The position numbers and the translations under genes were made by a program. A stretch of DNA of 11,518 bases from an uncultured Actinomycetes bacterium. Lineage in GTDB: Bacteria; Actinomycetota; Thermoleophilia; Solirubrobacterales; Solirubrobacteraceae. Of the stretch, positions 7,144-11,518 are shown piece by piece (the first letter of the stretch is position 1; each line of letters opens with the position of its first letter). The stretch spans positions 1 to 11,518 of the forward strand of contig CALAQT010000576.1 in the NCBI GenBank assembly GCA_937888775.1. Direction: 5' to 3'. The notes under the pieces are model-generated. The model saw only the letters and a program-made list of their open reading frames with translations, did not search any database and was not told the origin of the DNA.

Positions 7144-8079
7144 GTGGTGGTGAACGCGATCGAGGTCACTGACCTGCGGAAGTCCTACGGCGACTTCGAG
7201 GCACTTCGTGGTGTGAGCTTCACGGTCGCGGTCGGTGAGGTCTTTTGCCTGCTCGGGCCGAACGGCGCTGGCAAGACGACCACGACCGAGATCCTCGAGG
7301 GTTACCGCTCGCGTGATGCGGGGAGCGTGAGCGTCCTTGGTCTCGACCCGGCGCACGGTCCCCGCCAGCTGCGCGAGCGTGTCGGGATCGTTCTGCAGTC
7401 ATGCGGCTTGCAGGATGATCTGACGGTCACGGAGCTGCTCACGATGTACCGTCGTTACCACGTTCGCGAGCGCGACGTTGGGGAGTTGATCGAGCTTGTC
7501 GAGCTTGTCGAGAAGCGCGATGCGCGCGCCCGCGAGCTGTCGGGTGGCCAGCGTCGGCGGTTGGACCTCGCGCTGGCGCTCGTCGGCGATCCAGATCTCG
7601 TCTTCCTGGATGAGCCAACGACCGGCTTTGATCCAGCGGCGCGCCGGCATGCGTGGTCGACGATCCGCTCGCTCTGCCAGCTTGGCAAGACGGTCGTTCT
7701 CACGACCCATTTCATGGACGAGGCGCAGGCGCTCGCCGATCGGGTCGCGGTGATGCGCGATGGGGTGATCGTGGCCGAGGGCAAGCCTGAGGAGCTCGGC
7801 GGTCGCGACGTCATGCTGAGCGAGATCCGCTTCGTCCTTCCGCCGGATCGCACAGCTGCCGACCTGCCCGCGCTGCCCGCCGTCGAGCTGACATGCGATG
7901 GGGACCACTTGGTCCTGCGAACGCGTGAGGTGGTCCCCGTGACGGCGCGGATCACCGCATGGGCGGTCGAGCAGGAGATCGACCTCGGCCATTTCTCGGT
8001 CACCCAACCATCCCTTGAGGACGTCTACCTCGCGCTCACCGGCTCCGACCTAGACGGCGGCGCGGCGGCAGAGCGGTGA
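7144..8079 (+). CDS. ABC-2 type exporter, ATP-binding protein (DrrA-like)
   Basis: The 311-residue protein has every ABC ATPase motif: Walker A GPNGAGKT (38-45), Q-loop Q85, signature LSGGQ (132-136), Walker B LVFLDEP (152-158) and H-loop TTH (H189). Residues 215-305 form the C-terminal extension common in DrrA/CcmA-type exporters, ending VTQPSLEDVYLALTG. The family powers export of drugs, lipids or polysaccharides with a separate membrane partner, which is encoded next with a 4-base GTGA overlap. Three consecutive GTG codons (7144, 7147, 7150) could start it; a TAGTGT box at 7135-7140 lies six bases before the second, so a leaderless start there is possible. It lies inside the transposon and is its cargo. 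The substrate cannot be told from the sequence; antibiotic efflux is a reasonable guess only. Confidence 0.92.
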   Translation: MVVNAIEVTDLRKSYGDFEALRGVSFTVAVGEVFCLLGPNGAGKTTTTEILEGYRSRDAGSVSVLGLDPAHGPRQLRERVGIVLQSCGLQDDLTVTELLTMYRRYHVRERDVGELIELVELVEKRDARARELSGGQRRRLDLALALVGDPDLVFLDEPTTGFDPAARRHAWSTIRSLCQLGKTVVLTTHFMDEAQALADRVAVMRDGVIVAEGKPEELGGRDVMLSEIRFVLPPDRTAADLPALPAVELTCDGDHLVLRTREVVPVTARITAWAVEQEIDLGHFSVTQPSLEDVYLALTGSDLDGGAAAER

Positions 8080-8885
8080 GCGCACGCGCGCCCTCCGGCG
8101 GCTCGGCCCTGCGCCGTGACGTCTCGCTTGCGGCCTGGCAGGTTGTCTACGAGCAGCGCGCGTTCTGGCGCAACCGCCCACGCGCGTTCTTCTCGTTCCT
8201 GATGCCGGTCATGTTCCTGATCATCTTTGCCACGATCTATCACGGCCAAACGATCGCCGGCCCGCACGGGGCGATCTCCTACGACGCCTTCTTCGTCCCG
8301 GGCATCCTCGCCTACGGCGTGATCGCGACGACGTTCGTCAACATGGCGATCAGCACCTCGATCCTCCGCGAGCAGGGTGTGCTCAAGCGAATGGCCGGCA
8401 CCCCGCTACCGAGCTGGGCTTATGTCGCCGGGCGCATCGGCTCGACCCTCGTCATCACAGCAGCGATGACCTTGGTGGTGCTCGCAATCGGCCGAATCGG
8501 CTACGGCGTCCAGGTGCGCGCCGCAACGCTCCCCGGACTGCTCGCCGCGCTCATCCTCGGCAGCGCCGCGTTCACCGCGCTCGGTGTCGGCATCGTGCGC
8601 TACATCAAGAGCTCCGAAGCAGCGCCCGCGGTGATCAACTTCGCGATCCTGCCGCTCACCTTCATCTCCGGCGTCTGGTTCCACGGAAACCCCTCGACCC
8701 TGCTCACCGACATCGCCAAGGTCTTCCCTGTGCGACCCCTCGCCCACGCGCTTCAGTACGCGTTCAACCCCTTGACCACCGGCAGCGGGATTCAAGCCAG
8801 CGACCTCGAGACGCTCGGGATCTGGCTCGTCGTCGGCGTCGCCCTGATGCTCCGCTTCCTGCGCCAGCCCGCCGGCGGCGACTAA
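8076..8885 (+). CDS. ABC-2 type exporter, membrane permease (DrrB-like)
   Basis: The 269-residue protein starts at a GTG overlapping the ATPase stop, so the two are co-translated. Six hydrophobic segments are visible at roughly 38-54, 71-93, 120-138, 152-175, 184-201 and 246-262. Between the second and third lies LREQGVLKRMAGTPLP (97-112), the coupling-helix region typical of ABC-2 permeases, and ISGVWFHGNPSTL (198-210) is the usual loop after helix five. Two copies would pair with two ATPase subunits in the cytoplasmic membrane. The length is normal and no damage is seen, so the cargo looks functional. The stop at 8883-8885 is followed by about 225 bp without a gene before the right transposon end. 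Confidence 0.92.
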   Translation: MSARAPSGGSALRRDVSLAAWQVVYEQRAFWRNRPRAFFSFLMPVMFLIIFATIYHGQTIAGPHGAISYDAFFVPGILAYGVIATTFVNMAISTSILREQGVLKRMAGTPLPSWAYVAGRIGSTLVITAAMTLVVLAIGRIGYGVQVRAATLPGLLAALILGSAAFTALGVGIVRYIKSSEAAPAVINFAILPLTFISGVWFHGNPSTLLTDIAKVFPVRPLAHALQYAFNPLTTGSGIQASDLETLGIWLVVGVALMLRFLRQPAGGD

Positions 8886-9110
8886 AGGAAGTTGGTCGGG
8901 ATGGTGGCCGACGCGAGCGACGACTCGACTGGCTGTGCACGAGCGCCAATAAGCGGCGTCGCGGTCAGGCATTTGGCGAGCCAGGACTCGGGTACGCTGG
9001 CGGCAAGACCCTCGGAGGTCCGTAGTCGCCGAGCACAGATTGATCGCGTGCTGTCCGTTGCCAGCGCAGACACGAGCGCCACGATTCTCGCGCCGTTGCT
9101 ACCGAAACTC

Positions 9111-9148
9111 CTTATCGTGACTTTTCGTTCCGATGCTCCTCAAGGGCC
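9111..9148 (-). repeat. Tn3 terminal inverted repeat, right (IRR)
   Basis: The complement of this stretch matches the left end (2877-2914) at 36 of 38 positions and ends with the same outermost ggccc. Confidence 0.94.
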
Positions 9149-9153
9149 GGACC
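9149..9153. repeat. Target site duplication ggacc, right
   Basis: It is the exact copy of 2872-2876 directly after the right terminal repeat. Confidence 0.93.
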
Positions 9154-9181
9154 CTTGTCGAACGCTCAGCATGGTCAGTAG

Positions 9182-9370
9182 TACCTGCGGGAAGCCACGC
9201 CGCTTGAGCTACTGAACGTCCGCGACGACAAGTTCCCAAGCACTTTGGCTACATGGCTGCGGGATCACAAGGGCCAATGGCACGGCGAGTATCAACTTGT
9301 CTGCGAGCCCAACCCGAGGGGTGGACGGCACAAGCTCTGGCGAGTTCGCCCGCGCGGCGACCACACATAG
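9182..9370 (+). pseudogene. 3' end of an unrecognised gene
   Basis: After an in-frame TAG at 9179-9181 the frame reads YLREATPLELL..., then STLATWLRDHKGQWHGEYQLV and PRGGRHKLWRVRPRGDHT, ending at the TAG at 9368-9370. The residue use (Trp, Tyr and His mixed with Arg and Lys) looks like real protein and unlike the G+C-rich shadow frames. There is no ATG or GTG start; CTG (9212) or TTG codons would be needed. The best reading is a gene tail cut off near the junction with the kaiC remnant, older than the transposon. The pattern of a small basic, winged-helix-like C-terminus suggests a DNA-binding or replication protein, but I do not recognise the family. Confidence 0.38.
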
Positions 9371-9437
9371 AGCACACATCGCGCTGAAGATGTGTGGTGC
9401 CGAATCCCTAGTGCTGGCGGGGGTTTTCGAGGGCTCT

Positions 9438-9527
9438 ACCACACACCACACATGATTTGGGACTCCTCTCCCAGCAAACGGATATTTTTCTCGCGCGTAA
9501 AGATTTGAAACATGTGTGGTGTGTGGT
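9438..9527. repeat. 17-bp perfect inverted repeat within the array
   Basis: accacacaccacacatg (9438-9454) is the exact complement of 9511-9527, with a 56-base gap that contains the AT-rich patch. Confidence 0.85.
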
Positions 9528-9565
9528 GGACGTGCCGAATCGTCAATGTTTACGGTGGTTTTGGG

Positions 9566-9595
9566 CACCACACATATATCTCGGCATGTGTGGTG
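9566..9595. repeat. 10-bp stem, 10-base loop hairpin
   Basis: caccacacat (9566-9575) pairs exactly with atgtgtggtg (9586-9595) around the loop atatctcggc; both arms contain the octamer. Confidence 0.8.
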
Positions 9596-9602
9596 TATGT
9601 GT

Positions 9603-9620
9603 GGCGAACATACGTTCGCC
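9603..9620. promoter_or_regulatory. Perfect 7-4-7 palindrome, possible operator
   Basis: GGCGAAC and GTTCGCC flank ATAC. It lies right after the last octamer and 32 bases before the GTG at 9653, the place expected for a repressor site controlling the operon. A ribbon-helix-helix protein is encoded downstream and is a possible binder. There is no T-run, so a terminator is unlikely. Confidence 0.35.
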
Positions 9621-9652
9621 CCCCGTGCCACCGCCGCCCATAGGTGCAAGCC

Positions 9653-9868
9653 GTGAGTGAGACAGCGGACGACTGCGACCGCTGCCGCGCACTCCGCTAC
9701 CAAAACGCGAACCTCCGGGCGATAAACGCGAACCTCACGGCGCACCTGACCGCGGAGCGCGAAATGGTGGCCGCTGTTCGAGCGGCGCTCGCACCCGTCA
9801 AGCGTTGCGGCGCACCCCGGCTCACCTCTATGGCGCCGTACCGAGGCTGCTATGGCGCCGTGCTATGA
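9653..9868 (+). CDS. Small coiled-coil protein, paralogue of the gene at 270
   Basis: From the GTG at 9653 the product is 71 residues: VSETADDCDRC, then RALRYQNANLRAINANLTAHLTAEREMVAAVRAAL, then a short Cys-containing tail. The middle is a clear short coiled coil and is partly identical to the left-block protein at 270, including 30 identical DNA bases. A CDRC pair precedes the coil, which the paralogue lacks. A GTG at 9644 would add three residues; I prefer 9653 because it gives the length and N-terminus closest to the paralogue. It is the first gene after the repeat array and overlaps the promoter-like sequence of the next gene. Its function is unknown; a small regulator or replication accessory protein is possible. 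Confidence 0.55.
   Translation: MSETADDCDRCRALRYQNANLRAINANLTAHLTAEREMVAAVRAALAPVKRCGAPRLTSMAPYRGCYGAVL
9685..9714 (+). repeat. 30-bp direct repeat, right copy
   Basis: It is identical to 320-349, in the same frame of the paralogous gene. Confidence 0.9.
9828..9861 (+). repeat. 12-bp direct repeat ctatggcgccgt, two copies
   Basis: Copies lie at 9828-9839 and 9850-9861, 22 bases apart (about two helix turns). Further shorter ctatg copies at 9863 and 9874 continue the series to the start codon at 9876. The layout suits an operator over the promoter of the next gene. Confidence 0.5.
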
Positions 9869-9875
9869 TGGTGCT
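9864..9875 (+). promoter_or_regulatory. Putative leaderless promoter for the zinc-ribbon gene
   Basis: TATGAT at 9864-9869 is a near-ideal -10 box, six bases before the ATG at 9876. No Shine-Dalgarno sequence and no good -35 box are present. This fits a leaderless transcript starting at the A of the ATG. Confidence 0.45.
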
Positions 9876-10322
9876 ATGACTCGACCGCGCGATGACCTCG
9901 GAGAGGCGCTACGCCAGCATCTACGCTGCCCGCAGTGCTCCGCTAATCCGTTCGCGGGCCACCCGTTCGCGGGTGCTACTAAGCCGCTGCGCGTCGTGGC
10001 TTACCGCAAAAGCAGCGCGCGACTCGCCTGCCGTGAGTGCGGCCTGCGGTTCTCAATCGACGTGGAGAACTTTGCCAGCACCATCGCCGAACAGCAGCGC
10101 CCGTCTGACGCGGTCCTTGAAGCGCAGGCCCGAGAGCGCGCCGCTGGCGATCCGCGTCAATATCTCCCCGCGCTCGCCCGCGGGCGCGTGCTGGCAGACA
10201 GGTTTGTGGAGGAGCAACGTCAAGCCATCCTCGCGCCGCACCGCCGAGGGATCACTGTGGACAAACCGCGGCGCGGCGCGATTCGCTTCCCCAAGCGCCC
10301 CGAAAGCGGCCGAAAAGACTAG
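9876..10322 (+). CDS. Zinc-ribbon-containing protein, unknown
   Basis: From the ATG at 9876 the product is 148 residues. Cys18-x2-Cys21 (LRCPQC) and Cys52-x2-Cys55 (LACRECGLRF) form a four-cysteine zinc ribbon with a 30-residue loop. That loop contains a PFAGHPFAG repeat caused by a 15-base tandem duplication near 9950-9979. Residues 60-105 are helical and charged, and the tail is basic (KPRRGAIRFPKRPESGRKD), which suggests nucleic-acid binding. An upstream ATG at 9852 in the same frame would add 8 residues, but the -10 box position favours 9876. It sits in the operon between the coiled-coil gene and the ribbon-helix-helix gene. I do not recognise a named family; a DNA-binding accessory of the element is the likely role. 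Confidence 0.62.
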   Translation: MTRPRDDLGEALRQHLRCPQCSANPFAGHPFAGATKPLRVVAYRKSSARLACRECGLRFSIDVENFASTIAEQQRPSDAVLEAQARERAAGDPRQYLPALARGRVLADRFVEEQRQAILAPHRRGITVDKPRRGAIRFPKRPESGRKD

Positions 10323-10397
10323 CACCGCTCTGCCCGCCCGTTGGGTGCGATTGGTCACACAAGGGTCCAAATCGGCCTTTGTGGCGAGGGGCCACGA

Positions 10398-10408
10398 TAG
10401 GCTGAGTT
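10398..10408 (+). promoter_or_regulatory. Weak leaderless promoter candidate for the RHH gene
   Basis: TAGGCT at 10398-10403 lies five bases before the ATG at 10409, with no Shine-Dalgarno sequence between. The preceding 75 bp (10323-10397) carry no gene. No -35 box is convincing. Confidence 0.28.
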
Positions 10409-10699
10409 ATGCCCCCCCTGAACAGCAAGAACGGCAAGCGCATCGGCAAGCCGCCCCTTTATGGCAAGTCGATGACCAAATGGAAGTTCTACCTCTCCGA
10501 CGAACACCGCGCGCTGCTCACGTTGGCCTCTGCGCGTAGTGGGCGCAGCCGTGCCGCGCTGGTCCGTGAGGGCATCGAGCGCGTAACCGCGGAGATAATC
10601 TCGCAGCCGCGGGAATCCACCCCTACAACGAAGGAAACCGCGGCGACAACCGCGGCTCCGGGAAGTCGAAATGGCCTCCACAACGCTACCTCAGTATAG
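10409..10699 (+). CDS. Ribbon-helix-helix DNA-binding protein
   Basis: Of 96 residues, positions 20-62 (KSMTKWKFYLSDEHRALLTLASARSGRSRAALVREGIERV) follow the ribbon-helix-helix plan: one short beta strand (WKFYL), helix A starting SDEHRALLTLA, the turn SGRSR, and helix B AALVREGIERV. Such proteins dimerise and bind DNA through the paired strands. In mobile elements they act as repressors, copy-number controllers or antitoxins. The first 19 residues are basic and the last 30 are a Thr/Pro/Ala-rich tail. The 3' end overlaps the following ATPase gene by 29 bases. No toxin gene is next to it, so a regulator of this replication-like operon is likelier than an antitoxin. The iteron or palindrome region upstream is a natural target, but that is inference. 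Confidence 0.62.
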   Translation: MPPLNSKNGKRIGKPPLYGKSMTKWKFYLSDEHRALLTLASARSGRSRAALVREGIERVTAEIISQPRESTPTTKETAATTAAPGSRNGLHNATSV

Positions 10700-11465
10700 C
10701 GCGCGACCGCCTGCAATTCCTGGCATTACGTGGGCCTGCGATGTCAAGTCCGAGCGGGTCAACTGGCTTTGGCAGTACAGACTCGCGGTGGGAGAGATAA
10801 ACGAAATCATCTCTGACGAGGGTATGGGCAAGAGTTGCGTTGGCGCGAGGATTACCGCAGATGCAACCCGAGGCAAACTCGACGGGCAGAATGGCGTCGG
10901 GTTCCGGGTCCTGGTGGTTGCACACGAGGACTCATGGACACACACGGTCAAGCCGCGGCTGCAAGCGGCGGGCGCGGATATGAACGCAGTCGGCTTTCTC
11001 CAGTATCCCTCGGATGATGGACTGCGCCCGGTGATATTCCCGGACGATACAGAGTACGTCCGAGACGCGATGTCTCAAGGACGCGCCGGGATGCTGTACG
11101 TTGACCCTCTCGGCTCACACATCGCGGCGCAGCGAAACTCATTCGACCCGGACCAAATCCGCATCGCCGTGCGCCCGCTAGCTGAGGCTGCACACGTAGA
11201 CAAGTTCACGGTGCTCGACAATCGGCACACGAACCGCAGCACCAGCACCAACGCCCGGCAACGGTCGGCGGGCTCACTTGGATACCGGCAGGCAACCCGC
11301 TTGCAGATGATATTTGGACGCGACCCTGACGCACCCGAGGATGACACCCGGCGCATGCTTGTGGGTTCCAAGGCGAATATCTCGGCCAAGGCGCGCGCGC
11401 TCAGAATCAAAATGGAAACCGTGTCCGTTGACCTTGAGGACGGCACCACGGACGAGATTATCTGA
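10671..11465 (+). CDS. RepA-like P-loop ATPase (AAA_25 type)
   Basis: The 264-residue product has a P-loop ISDEGMGKS (K54, S55) and a VVAHEDSW strand (E86, D87) followed by TVKPRLQAAGAD. The Walker B strand MLYVDPLGSH (D145) and DNRHTNRSTST (H186) with SLGYRQATR and LVGSKANIS complete the pattern of the AAA_25/RepA-like hexameric ATPase group found in actinobacterial plasmids, phages and integrative elements. By homology it would unwind or load at the element origin. The ATG at 10671 has a gggaag box 8-13 bases upstream and lies inside the end of the RHH gene, so translation is probably coupled. The protein stops soon after DGTTDEII; another frame then reads RLSEPTDASVGCV..., open to the window end, and looks like a plausible continuation. 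The stop may be real, or a one-base change may have cut off the C-terminus. Confidence 0.78.
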   Translation: MASTTLPQYSARPPAIPGITWACDVKSERVNWLWQYRLAVGEINEIISDEGMGKSCVGARITADATRGKLDGQNGVGFRVLVVAHEDSWTHTVKPRLQAAGADMNAVGFLQYPSDDGLRPVIFPDDTEYVRDAMSQGRAGMLYVDPLGSHIAAQRNSFDPDQIRIAVRPLAEAAHVDKFTVLDNRHTNRSTSTNARQRSAGSLGYRQATRLQMIFGRDPDAPEDDTRRMLVGSKANISAKARALRIKMETVSVDLEDGTTDEII

Positions 11466-11518
11466 ACCTACTGACGCATCCGTGGGTTGTGTCACCGTCC
11501 GGGTAGGGGTGGGCAGAG

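Larger units (their letters stand above)
2877..9148. mobile_element. Tn3-family transposon, 6272 bp, carrying an ABC exporter
   Basis: The unit is bounded by 38-bp inverted repeats (36/38 identical) and flanked by a perfect 5-bp duplication. In order it holds a Tn3-type transposase with one frame change (2962-5986), a tyrosine-recombinase resolution site (6008-6118), a tyrosine recombinase (6137-7072) and a two-gene ABC-2 exporter (7144-8885), all on the plus strand. About 225 bp before the right end show no gene. The plan is that of Tn4430-like members, in which a tyrosine recombinase replaces the usual serine resolvase. The exporter is the passenger. The matching ends and duplication indicate a fairly recent insertion; present mobility depends on whether the transposase frame change is real. 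Confidence 0.93.
9361..9604. repeat. Iteron-like array of ATGTGTGG in both orientations (candidate origin/operator region)
   Basis: The exact octamer occurs seven times: forward at 9390, 9512, 9586 and 9597, reverse (CCACACAT) at 9361, 9446 and 9568. Near copies lie at 9372, 9439 and 9519. Two pairs make hairpins, and a second 10-base motif, gtgccgaatc, repeats at 9397 and 9532. An AT-rich patch (about 9480-9510, containing gatatttttc) sits in the middle. Clustered short repeats beside an AT-rich stretch, just upstream of a replication-like operon, are the usual look of an iteron origin; a multi-site operator for the operon is the main alternative. Spacing is irregular, so it is not a CRISPR. 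Confidence 0.6.

Noticed and set aside
8892..9215. Plus-strand frame from the transposon tail across the right end
   Set aside because: It spans the terminal repeat and target duplication and shows no protein family; it exists only because of the insertion.
9361..9604. CRISPR array
   Set aside because: The repeats are only 8 bases, lie in both orientations and are irregularly spaced; no cas genes are present.
9209..9745. 178-codon minus-strand frame across the repeat array
   Set aside because: Its codons come from the octamer repeats and the complement of the coiled-coil gene; no motif or sensible start context.
10409..10699. RHH protein as the antitoxin of a toxin-antitoxin pair
   Set aside because: No small toxin gene adjoins it; the neighbours are a zinc-ribbon protein and a replication-type ATPase.

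Overview
The window is G+C-rich DNA with many GTG starts, ATGA/GTGA gene overlaps and several -10 boxes placed six or seven bases before a start codon, as expected for leaderless transcripts. This fits a high-G+C bacterium, most likely an actinomycete-like lineage; the exact lineage cannot be fixed from the sequence. It reads as an accessory region built from nested mobile pieces.

Left block (1-1100): the small-gene end of an integrative element or phage-like module, all on the plus strand and tightly packed. It holds an HNH nuclease, a short coiled-coil protein and three very small proteins.

Middle block (1108-2871): a patch unlike its flanks. It has one minus-strand gene for a small membrane protein of the low-affinity iron permease family, about 0.9 kb with no recognisable gene, and the wreck of a kaiB-kaiC pair. 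kaiB shows two single-base deletions. kaiC is only an N-terminal stub with a frame change and an altered Walker A motif.

Transposon (2877-9148): a complete Tn3-family unit of 6272 bp. It has 38-bp terminal inverted repeats (36/38 identical) and a perfect 5-bp target duplication (ggacc). It encodes a Tn3 transposase split by a +1 frame change near 3259-3262 but with an intact DDE triad, a loxP-like internal resolution site (13-7-13 palindrome plus a third, degenerate arm), a tyrosine recombinase that presumably resolves cointegrates at that site, and a two-gene ABC-2 exporter as cargo. The target duplication shows that the flanks were contiguous before insertion, so kaiC was already cut short.

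Right block (9154-11518): the tail of an unrecognised gene, then about 250 bp carrying seven exact copies of ATGTGTGG in both orientations with inverted repeats and an AT-rich patch. This is the best candidate for an origin or operator region. A replication-like operon follows: a small coiled-coil protein, a zinc-ribbon protein, a ribbon-helix-helix protein and a RepA-like P-loop ATPase. The first of these is a paralogue of the left-block coiled-coil gene and shares a 30-bp identical stretch with it, so the two outer blocks are probably parts of the same, or two related, mobile elements.

The signals most worth following are the iteron-like array with its operon, the resolution site that contains a leaderless promoter, and the exporter carried on a Tn3 unit.
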